A stretch of 64,000 nucleotides of DNA from Henckelia pumila (GCF_033568475.1 NC_133123.1:186001-250000), one strand, 5' to 3'; shown: positions 10,381-23,947, numbered from the stretch's first letter. Notes: generated from the sequence alone by a model not told the origin. Made by a program: numbers and translations.

Positions 10381-13300
10381 TAAAATGCATTGTTATTTTT
10401 CTAGTACCACCATGTCAAATTTGGCAAAGATTGAATTCATTGCGCTCGATATCACTGGAAAGAATTGTATGCCATGGACTCTCGATGTAGAGATGCATCT
10501 TGAGTCATTGGGTCTAAGTGATACCATCAAAAAAATTAATATATCAACCTCACAAGATAAAGCAAAGGCAATGATTTTCTTACGCCAACATCTTGATGAA
10601 GGGTTGAAATGTGAGTATCTCACAGAAAAAAGACCCAATGATTTTATGAAAAGGGTTGAAAGAAAGATTTGAGCATATAAGGGAAGTGATACTTCCGACC
10701 TCCCGTGATGAATGAAATACGTAAAGATTCCAAGACTTTAAAAAAATCAGTGATTATAATTCTGCGATGTATCGAGTAATCTCGCAATTAAAATTCTGTG
10801 GACTTGAAGTCACGGAGATGGAAATGCTTGAGAAAATATTTTCCACTTTTCACGCATCAAATATAACTCTACAGCAACAGTATAGAGTGCGTGGTTTTAC
10901 GAGATATTCCGAACTCATTGCATGTCTTCTAGTGGCGGAAAAGAACAACGAATTATTAATAAAAAATCATCAATCCCGACCCACTGGATCAATGACATTT
11001 CCTGAATCAAATGTCGTAATGAAAAATAAAAACCAAAATCAAAGGCATAGACCAGATTTTGGTCGTGGACGAGGTCGAGGAAATAGGCGTGGGCGTGGAC
11101 GTAAAAATTATCGCGGTCGTGGTCGTGACCGTGGATATGAAAGTAATCGAGATAGTTATTTCAATAACTCATCTCAAAAGAACGTCACGAACCACCCACC
11201 AAAAAGGCAGATGAAAATACGAGTGAAAATTAAAATCACTCAAAAAGATCTGAGAGTGTTTGTTATAGATGTGGCACTACAGGACATTGGTCACATATTT
11301 GTCGAACCCCTGAGCACCTATGTAAGCTCTATAAAGAACCGACAAAAGGGAAAGGAAAAGAGACCAATTTTGTTGAAGATAGTGACCATTTAATTGGTTC
11401 AACTAGTTTCAATATTGTAGATTTTTTGAATGATTTCGAAGACATTGATTAAAAGATTGGTGAGACTAGATTGTAACAAATTTGTATTTTTCATGCATTC
11501 TTGTATTATAAAGCATGTTATATTTTGCATTTGTATTGTACTTAATTTTTTTTTATTGCATTTTTGTGAAGTTTGATATGGAAAATTCTATGAGCAAACA
11601 TGGAAATAATATCATGAAAATTTGCATATCGGATAGTGGTACAACGCACACTATTCTACGAGATGAAAGATATTTCTTGAAAATAAAACCAACAAAAACA
11701 ATGGTGAATACAATATCAGGTCCTGTAGAATTGACTGAAGGTTGTGGTAAAGCACAATTTTTGTTACCAAATGGTACAAAATTTCTGATAAATGATGCTT
11801 TATATTCACCACAATCGAAAAGAAATTTGTTAAGTTTTAATAACATATATTCTCATGGATATGATACTGAGACGATAACTGATGGAAATCAGAAATATAT
11901 GTGTCTTACCACATATAAATCAGGAAAGAAATATGTGGTTGAAAAATTATCAATGCTTCCTACTGGATTGCATTATACACATATAAGTCCAATCGAATAA
12001 AATATGGTGGTTAATAGTTCTTCAATATTAACAAATTGGCATGATCGATTGGGACATCCTGGTTCAATAATGATGCGAAAAATTATTGAAAATACGCATG
12101 GTCATCCATTTAAAGACCAGAAGATCTTTCAGAATAATAAGTTTCAATGTAAAGCATGTTCTCTTGGAAAAATTATTATAAGACCATCGCCAACTAAAAT
12201 CCAAACAAAATCACCCATATTTCTTGAACGCATTCACGGTGATATTTGTGGGCCAATTCATCCACCATGTGGACCATTTCGATATTATATGGTATTGATC
12301 GATGTCTATAGCAGATGATCACATATATGCTTATTGTCAACTCGGAATGTGACATTTGCAAGATTAATGACTCAAATAATAAAATTGCGGAATCAATTTC
12401 TCGATTATACAATCCAGAAAATAAGACTTGATAATGCTGGAGAATTTACTTCCCAAACTTTTAATGACTATTGTATGTCAATGAGAATTACTGTTGAAAA
12501 TCTTGTTGCGCATGTTCATACACATAATGGATTAGCTGAATCATTGATTAAACGTCTACAACTGATTGCTAGACCAATGATTATGAGAACAAAACTCTCT
12601 ATTTCTATATGGCCGGGGACATGCAATTTTACATGCTGCGGCATTAATTCGCATCAGACCAAGTGCATATCATAAATTCTCCCCATTGCAGCTTGCATTT
12701 GGTAAAGAACCAAATATTTCTCATTTGAGAATTTTTGGATGTATGGTGTATGTGCTTATTGCATCACCTCAACGATAAAAAATGGGTCCTAAAAAAAAAT
12801 CGGTATTTATATCGGTTATGATAGTCCATCAATCATTCGATATCTTGAGCCTCAGACAGGCGATGTGTTTACAGAACGCTTTGCTGATTGTCATTTTAAT
12901 GAAGAAATCTTCCCAATGTTAGGGAGAGAAAATAAACACATCGAAAAAGAAATCACATGGTATGTACCATCATTGTTACATTTGGATCCAATGACCAAAC
13001 AATGTGAGAAAGATGTACAACAAATTGTGCACTTGCAAAGAATTCCAAATCAAATGCGAGATACATTTGCAGACACAAAAGGGGTAACAAAATCATATAT
13101 ACATGCTGTAAATGTCCCTGCTCGAATTGAAATTCCAAAGAAACAAATTGAAGACACTCATGATGTCATAAAACGCTTGAAGCGTGGAAGGCCAGTCGGT
13201 TCCAAGGATAAAAATCCTCGAAAAATAAAAGGCATAGAGAAGCACGATGATCATAAAATAAAAAATGGTGTTCCAGAAGAAACACCTGATGATGAAAATG

Positions 13301-15229
13301 TTCTGTCAGAACCACAAACTGACGAGAATCGTGAAATCTCTATCAATTATATTAATACTGAAAAAATATGGAACCGAAAAGACATAGAAGATATTGATGA
13401 GATATTTTCTTATAATGTGGCTTGTGACATCATAAATGAAAATGAGGATCATGAACCTAAATTTTTTGGTGAATGTAAAACTCGTCATGATTGGGCCAAA
13501 TGGAAAGATGTCATCTAGGTTGAATTGGATTCGCTGAATAAACGTAATGCTTTTTAGCCTATAGTCCTCACACCTGAAGGTGTAAAATCTGTTGGATACA
13601 AATGGGTTTTTATTCGAAAGCGAAATGAGAAAAATGAAATAGTCAGATATAAAGCTAGACTTGTTGCACAAGGTTTTTCTCAAAGGTCTGAAATTGATTA
13701 TGAAGAAACGTATTCTCCTGTTATGGATGCAATTACGTTTCGATATTTGATTAGTTTGGCCGTGTCTGAAAATTTAAAAATGTGTCTTATGGATGTTGTT
13801 ACAGCTTACTTATACGGATCAATTGATAGTGATATATACATGAAAATCCCTGAAGGATTTAAGATGCCTGAAGCACAAAGTTCAAAACCCAGAGAATTTT
13901 ATTCTGTAAAATTGCAAAGATCATTATATGGGTTAAAAAAATCCGGCCGAATGTGGTATAATCAGCTAAGTGAGCACTTGATAAAAAAAAGGATATGTAA
14001 ATGATCCAATATGCCCTTGTGTTTTCATCAAGAAAACAACATTCGGATGTGTAATGATTGCTGTATATGTTGATGATTTAAACATCATTGGAACGAATAA
14101 CGAAATTTAAGAAGTTATGATGTACTTGAAGGAAGAATTCGAAATGAAGGATCTTGGAAAAACCAAGTATTGTCTGGGTTTGCAAATCGAACAAAAAGAA
14201 TGTGGAATTTTTGTTCACCAGGCAAATTATACAGAAAAGATCCTTAAACGTTTTAATATGGATAAATCAAATCCATTAAGTACTCCAATGGTTGTAAGAT
14301 CATTAAACATAGAAAAGGATCCATTTCGTCCATGTGAAGATGATGAAGTTATTCTTGGTCCAGAAGTACCATATCTAAGTGTCATTGGTGCCCTTATGTA
14401 TCTTGCAAATTGCACTAGATCGACCTGATATATCTTTTGCTGTAAATTTATTGGCAAGATTCAGTTCATATCCAATAAAGAGGCACTGGAACGGAATTAA
14501 ACATATATTCCGTTATCTACGAGGAACGACAGATTTGAGACTTTTGTACTCAAAAGACAACAATCAAAGTATCATTGGTTATGCTGATGCTGGATATTTA
14601 TCTGATCCACATAAGATACGTTCCCAAACCGGATATGTATTTACTCGTAGAGGCACCGCAATTTTTTGGCGTTCACAGAAACAAACACTCGTAACATCAT
14701 CAAATCACGCCGAGATTATTGCATTACATGAAGCAAGTCGTGAATGTGTATGGTTAAAGTCAATGACCAAACATATTCAAATATCGTGTGAATTGACAGT
14801 AGACAAGAAGCCTGTGACACTATATAAATATAATGCTGTATGTATTGCTCAAATGAAAGAAGGATACATCAAAAGTGACAGAACCAAACATATCCCCCCA
14901 AAATTCTTTGCCTAAACTCAAGAGCTTGAGAAGAATAAAAATATTGATATATGTTACATTCAATCAAGTGAGAACTCATCAGATCTCTTCACAAAGGCAC
15001 TTCCCACGACGATATTCAGAAAGCATATATACAACATTGGGATGCGCAATCTACGGAATATGTGAAGAATCACTCATGTTAACATGAGGGGGAGTTTACG
15101 TGACTGCACTTTTTTTTCTTACTATGGTATTTATCCCACTGGGTTTTTTCTAGTAAGGTTTTTAACGAGGCAGTATAAAACATGTAATGAAGACAGTCAT
15201 CATATAACGATCATCATCACAAGGGGAAG

Positions 15230-15519
15230 TGTTGAAAAATATATTATTATTATTATTATTATTATTATGTTGAATATTGAATATTGAATGTTGAATGTTG
15301 AATATTGAGTTGTAAAATGTGGAAAATTAGTGTGTGATGATGTAGATGATGATGTAATAATTTTTGGACTAATCTCAAATGTGGATCTATAAATAGGTCT
15401 TCATTTATGATGAAAAATACAATTGAGTTGAGAGAAAAATATTATAAAGTGTAGAGTTTGATATATTTTGAGTTTTAAAATTTTTACTTTTTACCATAAA
15501 TTTTTACTTTTTCACAACA
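15230..15519 (+). repeat. 3' LTR of the Copia element
   Basis: A 290-bp LTR starting TGTTGAAAAATA directly after the polypurine tract AAGGGGAAG and ending TTCACAACA, followed by the target duplicate AATTT. It contains an (ATT)n run and a TATAAATAG box at 15388-15396. Confidence 0.93.
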
Positions 15520-15746
15520 AATTTAAACTTTTCAAACTATAATATAAATTAATGAATTATATAATATTCTGGACGAGGTTTGGTACGTGGATGGTAATAG
15601 CTAAAGAGTATCACTAAATAGTGAATTAATGCGAGCAGTATATACTAGCTAGCTAGCTATTATACTATTGATCCTATATATATAGAAAAATGAGGCAACA
15701 CAAGCCATCCATCGATCCTCACAAAATTTTGAGGAAAAAGAAAAAA

Positions 15747-16181
15747 ATGGCAACAAGTAATGAATTGATCGAAGCTGAGAGAAAATTAGGAGCTGAGATA
15801 TTCCACGGAGAGGCGGTGTGCAAAGAGAAAATGGGGCAGATACTAGAGGAATATTCATTGCCGGCCAGCATATTGCCACTGAAAGAGCTTATGGAGTTAG
15901 GATTCAACCGAAGCAATGGATTCTTCTGGTTGAAACAGAAGCAGAAAACAGAACACAAGTTCAAGAAGATTGGTGATACCATACTATACGACGTGGAAGT
16001 CACGGCTTTCGTCGAGCAGCGTCGCATGACAAAGCTCACCGGAGTCAAGACAAAAGCGCGGCTGATCCCCATGACCATTTGCGAGATGATCGTTGGATCC
16101 CCGTCTCATGATAAGGTCAAGATCGTTACTTCCTCCGGTTTATACCGTGTGCATCCCATCTCCGCATTAATGGAAGACTAA
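15747..16181 (+). CDS. DUF538 family protein (copy 2)
   Basis: A single-exon gene of 144 residues, same family and strand as 5884-6306. Shared blocks include EIFHGEAVCKEKM, LPASILPLKELMELGF, GFFWLKQKQ, YDVEVTAFVEQRR and LTGVKTKARLIPMTICEM, with the diverged ending SSGLYRVHPISALMED. The start at 15747 (AAAAAATGGC) is preferred over the in-frame ATG at 15690 because family similarity starts after it. The product has no signal peptide. It begins 228 bp after the Copia insertion site, so the retrotransposon now forms most of its upstream region; the remaining promoter is AT-rich with a TATATATATAG tract near 15675. Function is unknown for the family. Confidence 0.88.
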   Translation: MATSNELIEAERKLGAEIFHGEAVCKEKMGQILEEYSLPASILPLKELMELGFNRSNGFFWLKQKQKTEHKFKKIGDTILYDVEVTAFVEQRRMTKLTGVKTKARLIPMTICEMIVGSPSHDKVKIVTSSGLYRVHPISALMED

Positions 16182-16854
16182 TTATTTGATGAAGAGAAAT
16201 AGATCATCAATCAAGCTGGTTGATTAATTATATATATTATATATCGATCTTTGCGGTTGGCCAACACAAAAAAATTATTAATAAAGTGTTTGTGCATGCC
16301 TTAATAAGTCCTCATTATAAGCATATACCACAAAAGAGCTAGTTTTCAATTAAATTAATACTCTCCTAGCTTTTATATATAGTTAGATTGATATATTACT
16401 CATGAATTATGCTCTATACAATATTCAATCATCTTGGATTGTGACATCTCGTATGAAACGAAGATTATCTCTGCATTCACTCATTTACTTCTTCTCATGA
16501 TCCGCGAGTAATTTGTCATCTACAGATGCGGTTGATTATAGGATCATATAGCTCCATGAAAAGCAGTATATTATATGGTTGCTGCTTGCAAATACTAGCT
16601 ATTTGAAGTATGATGATTGTTGTTGAGTTGTTCGTTATTTTTCTATTAAATTATGATCCAAATTTAATTAACGAAGTCTGAATCTCCAACACATACCTAT
16701 GCTTATGAAAAATTTCATTTAGGCTTGTGCGATGATTAATCTTACATGCATCATCATCATGCCAACGAAAATTGGCATGGTGGAAAGAGAGAAGAACTAG
16801 ATGTAGTACTCTTGCCATTTTTTTCATTAACTATAATTTAAAGCAAAACTTTAT
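16182..16854. other. Intergenic, no gene seen
   Basis: 3' flank of the second DUF538 gene followed by AT-rich sequence with no supportable feature. Confidence 0.6.
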
Positions 16855-17648
16855 GGGCGTGTTTACTTAGTGAGATTAATTATATATAGATAAATAATAT
16901 TAAGACTATTAAACTAATTTTATAGGATAAATGTTGAATAATGATGCATAAACAATCACATGTTTACTTTGATTAATCAATTTTGTTATTGATATTATGA
17001 TTAAGTGACGAGTTACAATTTTGCTCTTTGTGTATAATATATAATCTTATTTTTAGTTTTTATTTGTAAAATTGATATTGTGATTTTTATTGAAAAATGT
17101 AAATTATTATTAATCCACATGTAAATTATTTTAATTGACCAAAATTATTGACTATAAATATTATTTATTTTTTAAAACAAAAATTAATAAATTGAGTTAA
17201 ATTTTTTTCCCCCATGAATAAGGATAAAATCTAATTAAATTTATTAATCATATATTCAATTATTAAAATTTTTATTCATGTTTTATAATTTTTAAATGGA
17301 TCTTTCGTATATTAAAATCAAATGAAATGTATTAATATATCTTAAAGTATTTGAAATTTATATCTATGTTATATATTTTTTTAAATGGGGTTTTCATGTA
17401 TTATTTTTTGGAAGTAAATTAAGGATATTAGTGTAATTTTTTTCAACTGGAAACTTAATTAGTTAAAAATAATTATTTGTCACACCATTTATTTGTGATA
17501 AATCATCAAAATTTAAAATTTAAAATTGGTAAATATGAATGAACTTTATGAGTTAATATTTAATACGAGACCTCAAAAAATAAGTAAACATGTGATTGCA
17601 TAGGATTATTAATTAGTCCTATACTTATCATAGCAAGTAAACGCAGTC
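16855..17648. mobile_element. Non-autonomous DNA transposon (PIF/Harbinger-like)
   Basis: The left end GGGCGTGTTTACTTAGTG is matched by the right end ...AAGTAAACGCAGTC read in inverse. A second inverted match lies inside: ACAATCACATGTTTACTT near 16955 against AAGTAAACATGTGATTGCA near 17582. TAT flanks both ends. The interior is AT-rich with no transposase. The superfamily is tentative; a hAT origin is possible. Confidence 0.6.
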
Positions 17649-18288
17649 TATCTATATAATGTGTGAGTGTGTTCATTTTCTTTTTTTTTCTTTTTTTTTT
17701 CTTTTTTGAAAGAGAAATTTAAATCTTTATTAATTTAGTTAGACGCGTTATCAAAAAATCTGATATGTTAACGAGGATCAAATTTTGGTAACCATTAATC
17801 CTGGAACTGGAGTGGGAATCATAGCCCACATTAAACAAATTGTGTTTCGGGATATATATTAACCTGTCTCAAATGTATAAGTAATTACATTTTTTTTTAA
17901 AAAAAAATCTCAAATGTATAGTCAAGTGTACATATTCGGTAATATTTCTATTGTTTTACAATATACCTTAATTGCATTGCAAATACATTAATTAATTCCA
18001 ACAATATATGTAATGTTAAAATAGTCATTAAATAAGGATTAAAAAAGAAATTTATTTGTATAATTGAATTTTACAATTATATTTAAATAGTTTATGGGTT
18101 TTACAAAATTTCTAACCAAATCGTGCATATATGAAATATTTATAACCAACCCAATAATTTCGATTTGCTTTGCATTATAAATTGAAGTTTGAGTTTCATT
18201 TATACGTTATTCGTGCACATGATCTTTATTTGGAAAAGTATATATAGCTTGCAATTGACAATAGATAAAAGCGTGAACATTTTATTTA

Positions 18289-19639
18289 GAGGGTGTTTGA
18301 CTAAGCTTATTAAAAAGAGCTTATAAGCTCCCAGAGCTTAAAAGCTGTTTTACGAGCTTATAAGCTGTTAGAACTTATTTTAAAAATAAGTTGTTGAAGT
18401 TTTTGGATAAACTTATTTTAAATAACTTAAAGATGTTGATGTGTTTGGTATTATAAGATCTTTTTATCGTCAAAATTACCAAAAAAAGTATAATTATATG
18501 AAAATAATGTTTCGAGTTATACATATATGAAAATAGTTTTAGAATAAACATATATTTTAAAAAATAAAATTGTTATAATATTTAATTTTAGAAAAATTTA
18601 TGTGATTTGTTATTTTTTTTAAAAAAATAATATTTAATATTTAATAGGTGGAAGATATGGTGGAGATTTATTAAAATATTTAAGGATATTTTAGAGAGAT
18701 AGAATGTTAAAATAAAATCTTTTTGAAAAAAGTACCTCACCCCTTACTTTTTTAAAAACAGCTTATAAGCTGTCAAACAACTTATTTTGACAGCTTATAA
18801 GCTGTTTTTAAAAAAAATTATCAAACAAATTCGGAGAGCTGTTTTTAAGAGCTTAAAAGCTCTTCCAAACAATTAAGGCCCCGTTTGGTTTCAAAAGTCA
18901 GGCCAAAAAAGTATTTTTTTAAGTGTTTTTCAGTTAAAAAGGTGTTTGGTTGACCAAAAAAGTGCTTAAATAAGCACTTTTTAAAGTCAAGATTAGAGCT
19001 TTTTTAAAAGCACAAAATTATAGTTTTTAAAAGCACTTATTTTAAAAAATCACTACAAAATCCAAACGGGCTCTAAAAAGAGCTTATAAGCTCCTAGTGC
19101 TTAAAAGTTATTTTACGAGCTTATAAGCTGTTAGAACTTATTTTAAAAATAAGCTTTTAAAGTGTTTGGGTAAACTTATTTTAAACAACTTTAAGATGTT
19201 GATATGTTTGGTATTATACCAAAAATGGTATAATTTAATGAACATAAAATTTTGAGTTATACACATACGAAAATAGTTTTAGAATAAAAATATATTAAAA
19301 AAATAAAATTATTTTACTATTTTATTTTAAAAAAATTTATGTGATTTGTAATTTTTTTAAAAATAATATTTAATATTTAATGGGTGGAGGATATGATGGA
19401 AATTTATGAAAATATTCAAGGATATTTTAGAGAAATAGAATATTAAAATAAGATCTTTTTGAAAAAAGTACCTTTCCCCTTACTTTTTTAAAAACAGCTT
19501 ATAAGCTGTCAAACAGCTTATTTTGACAGCTTATAAGTTGTTTTTAAAAAATTTTGCCAAACAAAATTTGAGAGCTTAAAAGCTCTAAAACAGCTTATAA
19601 GCTGTTTGTAAGAGCTTTTAAGCTCTCCCAAACACCCTC
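18289..19639. mobile_element. Dimeric PIF/Harbinger-type MITE
   Basis: Outer ends GAGGGTGTTTG and CAAACACCCTC are perfect 11-bp inverted repeats flanked by TTA (18286-18288 and 19640-19642). Inside are two diverged copies of one MITE in direct orientation (about 18289-18873 and 19077-19639), both rich in the palindrome AGCTTATAAGCT. The inner ends are missing about 25-30 bp, so the copies are fused head-to-tail, and another MITE (18877-19073) sits exactly at the joint. Non-coding. Confidence 0.8.
18877..19073. mobile_element. Short MITE nested at the dimer joint
   Basis: A 197-bp element with ends GGCCCCGTTTGG and CCAAACGGGCTC and a TAA duplication at 18874-18876 and 19074-19076, as in PIF/Harbinger elements. 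It has AAGCACTTTT-type subterminal repeats and no coding capacity. Confidence 0.78.
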
Positions 19640-19642
19640 TTA

Positions 19643-21102
19643 ATCATATACTAGAATTATTATAAGTAAAGTTTCATAAATTAAAGTACTAATGCATGTT
19701 ACAAATTTTTGCAATTTATAAAAAAATTTCTAAATGTTTAGGTATTTGGTTATGTTTATTTGGACATAAATATACAACAAATAATTCTCTATGTAATTGG
19801 AATGCTAACAAAATTTACTAATAATCAAACAAAATACTTGTATACTAAATAATTATATTAAATTTTGTCACATTAACATGGTCAAATTTGGGTTGATTCG
19901 ACCCTACCCCATGGATATTACCTTATTGGATAGGTGACAATATGTAATTGGTGCATATCATGTGGACGGTAGTGTCGAATTTTCGGTCAAATTTAGTATC
20001 CAAATCGTAATTAACTAAAAAACCAATCCAAATCATACACCTTGACACAGTTTTACAGGTTGATTTGGTTTGATCCACACCCCTACCCTTATACACGTTA
20101 TATATAAAATAGTGATCTACATAAACAAAAAGTATAGTTAAATTAGCATATACATAATTGGGGATCATTATTACATTATAGCATTTTCATCTTCTTCTTA
20201 TATTGTGTGTGAATTTTAATTTATTTTTATGAAAGTTATAATATGGTGTGAATTAAAGATGCAAAAAGTCCAACTTTTGACAGCACTATGGCCCGGCCTC
20301 GTGGATCGTGAAAGCCCAATCCAATCGAATTCCACCGATTAAAAGTTTCCCCCTTACTTTAATAATATTGTCGGAAAATGCTTCTGCGGCGGTGGGCCCC
20401 TGGGGAATTTAATCACGGAATATAGCCTTTTCCATGAAATGAAATCATGCAATTTTGTGTTCTGCCATTTCTTTTCAGGTTTAATTAATTAACACACTCT
20501 TCAGCTTCCTCTTCTTCTTTTTCCTTTATTTTTTTGGAAATTAATTTCCGCATATCACATCATAATTAAAATAAGCAAAACACGACAAGCATTTTGATTT
20601 TTGATTGGACAAGGCAGGCGGGCATTTGAACGGATACCGACACTAGTCGATTTGACAAGAAATTTGTATAAAAATCGCCGTGTATTAATAAATAATAAAT
20701 GAATATTATATCTAATTTGGAAACAAAATTCAATAATTACAAATATAGTTGCATGCTGTATGTATCTAAAATTTCCCCCCCCATAAAATTAAAATCTAAA
20801 ATCAACTATTTTGACATGAAAAAACATTAGAAAAAGCAAAACCAAAGGGCATAAATAAATATATTTGTACTGTGCGCGTGTATTGATTTGGGCTTTGGTA
20901 AGTAAAAAGATAGTGAGAAAAAGTAAAACTAAAACAGAGCAGAGCAGCTTCAATCCTGAATAAAAAACAACACTTGCTCTGTCTTTTCCCTCTCCAAGTT
21001 TCTCACTTTATCCTCCACTCTCTCTCTCTCTCTCTCTCTCCATACTTCTGATTCCAGTACTCCACTGTACTCACTGCTAGATACATTTTGATCGATAGAT
21101 AG
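19643..21102. other. Intergenic / upstream region of the DUF642 gene
   Basis: No gene is seen. The last part (about 20870-21102) probably holds the promoter and 5' UTR of the DUF642 gene, including a (TC)n tract at 21016-21040. Confidence 0.6.
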
Positions 21103-23532
21103 ATGAGAATGAGAGAGGGTTTGGCATTAAAGATGGTTCGCGGCTCGATACGCTGCAAATGGGTCTCTGTCTTTGTGCTTCTGCTAGCTTGTTCCAGCCA
21201 TGGCGGTGCTGATACTGCTGTCGAAGATGGTACATTCTTCGTCTCTTTCTGCTCCATCATATGTTTCTCTGCGAACTTGTTTCAGATACATTTATTTGAA
21301 TGTCACCGGGTGGATTTCTGGGTTGATTTTAGCTTGGGATCTTAGAAAGTGAACTGTGTTGAAAGACGTGAACTGAGTTTTCTCGTGGTTCTGTGAACGT
21401 AGATAAATGTACCCTTTGCAGATACATTAAAAAAAATCCATTTTGCATCTTCCAAATATACTTACAAATTAACACCATCGTATGTATATTTAACCTGATA
21501 CCCAGTGACATTGTTGTGTTTCTTTTCCTTTATGTGTTCTGAGCAACATTGATAGATAAACCATTTGATTATCGATTCCATTGTAGCAATTTGGTACTTT
21601 GTAGTGATTATATGACCCATATTGATTTGGCATCCAACTCAATAGATAAAACTCACAGGACACTTGTAACTGTTACTGTACCGCAGTTGTTAGCTGTAAC
21701 TTACAAGATATTATAGTGAAAGTAGCATCTGGATTTTGGTAGAGGTGTGCAAAGAAAAATAGTTCTTGTCGTACCCCTTTGCACTTAATTATGCATGTGG
21801 GTCCTTGTGTTTGATCTGAGTAATCCCGGAATCATGAAGAAGTAGCATGCTTGCTGAACAAAAAGACTCAGAATTTGTCCCTATGTTTTTTACTACTGAA
21901 CTTAAATTTTATCAAGAATAATTATATTTGCTTTATTTAGGAGATAGAATTGCTCCAGCCTGATTTCCCGCCGCCCAAAATCCTAATATTTTATTTAATA
22001 ACATAATGATATCGGGATGGGAGAGAGTGTTTAACGCGGCTTCTTGATCTTGCCTAAAGTTGCCACACCAATAGCTGCTTTCTTGTCCTACAGTGTATTT
22101 GGTGTGGCTACGGCATTGCATTGCATTACATGCCATGTGAGAAAAAATGGCCCCGGCCCTCAATAATATCTCATGGGGCCCGTTTCAATTTGTATGAACT
22201 ACTAATTTGACTGGACATTCGGGTCTTATGAGTAACTAAGATTTTAAAGTGATTGATTTTAGACTTTAGCATCTCCTAAATTTATTTTGAATTATTAGCT
22301 GTATATTTTCCAACAGAATTTGGCTAATATGTGTTGGACCTTTTGGCGCAGGCACACTCGTCAATGGTGATTTTGAGACCCCACCATCCGGGGGCTTTGC
22401 TTCTGATGGTGGGATTTCCGACAGCCCGGATTCTATCCCCGGCTGGAAAACCAATGGCACGGTGGAGCTGGTAGAAGCCGGGCAGAAACAGGGTGGGATG
22501 ATCCTCATCGTTCCACAGGGTGAGCATGCCGTTCGCCTAGGAAATGATGCTGAAATCAGCCAAGAACTCAAAGTGGAGAAGGGCTCGCTTTACTCTGTCA
22601 CGTTCAGCGCGGCTCGCACTTGCGCCCAGCTAGAGTCACTCAATGTTTCTATCCCCCCGGCATCACAGAACATCGATTTGCAAACTCTTTACAGCGTTCA
22701 GGGCTCGGACACTTATGCTGCTGCCTTTCAAGTGGAGGAGGACGATGTTCGTGTTGTGTTCAGAAATCCTGGAATGGAAGATGATCCCACTTGTGGACCC
22801 ATAATCGATGACATTGCAGTCAAGAAGCTTTTTGTTCCAGATAAGCCCAAAGGTTAGTTTGGCCTGACTGAAATTTGTAACAAAGTCTCCATTTGCTGAT
22901 GATCACTTGTTATATTCACATGAACGTCATCTGCAGATAATGCGGTTGTCAATGGTGATTTTGAAGAAGGCCCATGGATGTTCCGAAACGAGTCACTTGG
23001 CGTACTGCTCCCAACCAATCTTGATGAGGAGACATCATCACTACCTGGTTGGATAGTCGAATCAAACAGAGCAGTCCGATACATCGATTCTTACCATTTC
23101 ACTGTCCCGGAGGGGAAACGAGCCATCGAACTTCTCTCGGGGAAAGAAGGCATCATCTCACAGATGGTGGAAACTAAGCCAAACAATCCGTACAGGCTAA
23201 CGTTTTCCCTAGGCCATGCCGGGGACGCCTGTAAGCAGCCGCTGGCTGTCATGGCATTTGCAGGCGATCAGGCTGAAAATATACACTACACTCCCAACTC
23301 AAACTCTACTTTCCAAACCGAGGGTGTCAACTTTACAGCCAAGGCCGAAAGGACTCGTGTCGCCTTCTACAGTGTGTACTACAATACGAGAACCGATGAC
23401 ATGAGCTCGCTGTGTGGTCCAGTTGTTGATGACGTGAGGGTCGAGCTATCTGGTTCGATCAAGGTTGGGGGTTTGGGATTGGGTTTGGTCTTGGTCCTTG
23501 GCTTTCAGCTGCTGTTGATAGCTTTGATTTAG
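21103..23532 (+). CDS. DUF642 cell-wall protein, probably GPI-anchored
   Basis: Three exons, 21103-21229, 22352-22852 and 22937-23532, join in frame (phases 1 and 1) to 407 residues. An N-terminal secretion signal (WVSVFVLLLACSS) is followed by two tandem galactose-binding-like DUF642 domains. Each opens with the family hallmark (LVNGDFE at about residue 45, VVNGDFEEGPW at about 213) and ends with CGPIIDDIAV or CGPVVDDVRV. The C-terminus (GLGLGLVLVLGFQLLLIALI) is hydrophobic, which fits a GPI-anchor signal and the At1g29980/At2g34510 branch rather than soluble members. DUF642 proteins are apoplastic and linked to cell-wall pectin metabolism. Intron 1 is 1.1 kb. Alternative in-frame starts at 21109 and 21133 would only shorten the region before the signal. 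Confidence 0.93.
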
Positions 23533-23912
23533 ATAGCTTTGGATTCTCTACTTTTTTTGGTCAAAATTTTCTTTTGCCTGTGGCCTGAGAGAGTGCAATG
23601 AAAACCGAGTCCCCATGTTGGATGATTTACGTGCGTTCAAGGTTATTTTCAGGTGTTGGAAATGAAATGTGTATTGATGATCTTGTGTTTTAAGTGCTCC
23701 TTTTGAAGATAAGGAAAATGTTTCAGTCTTAATTTTCTGGCCAAGGCTAAAAGAAATTTACCTTTGCTTTTTTTTTTTTTTTCCCTCACAAAATTTTTAC
23801 ATATTAATTTATTATAAAACTAGTTTTAGGTTACAATTGTAGATGTAACATTACTATATAACCAAAAAAAAAAACATGTACTGTATTAACTAAAATAGTT
23901 GAAATAATTATG

Positions 23913-23947
<35 letters not shown>

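Larger units (their letters stand above)
8019..15519 (+). mobile_element. Ty1/Copia LTR retrotransposon, broken fossil
   Basis: A complete-length Copia element with ends TG..CA, flanked by AATTT on both sides (8014-8018 and 15520-15524). The 5' LTR is 8019-9606 (enlarged by a MULE insertion) and the 3' LTR is 15230-15519. A polypurine tract lies at 15221-15229. Parts in Copia order: leader with a small hydrophobic ORF (10207-10380); gag with an Arg/Gly-rich tail and zinc knuckle (about 10385-11400); protease (about 11610); GAG-pre-integrase and integrase (about 12004-12700); reverse transcriptase (about 13590-14120); RNase H (about 14560-14800). It is broken in several places and cannot be active. 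By hand the two LTRs differ at about ten sites in some 280, suggesting an age of the order of one to a few million years. Confidence 0.93.

Noticed and set aside
22266-22571. Minus-strand frames over the DUF642 exons
   Set aside because: Antisense shadows of well-supported plus-strand exons.
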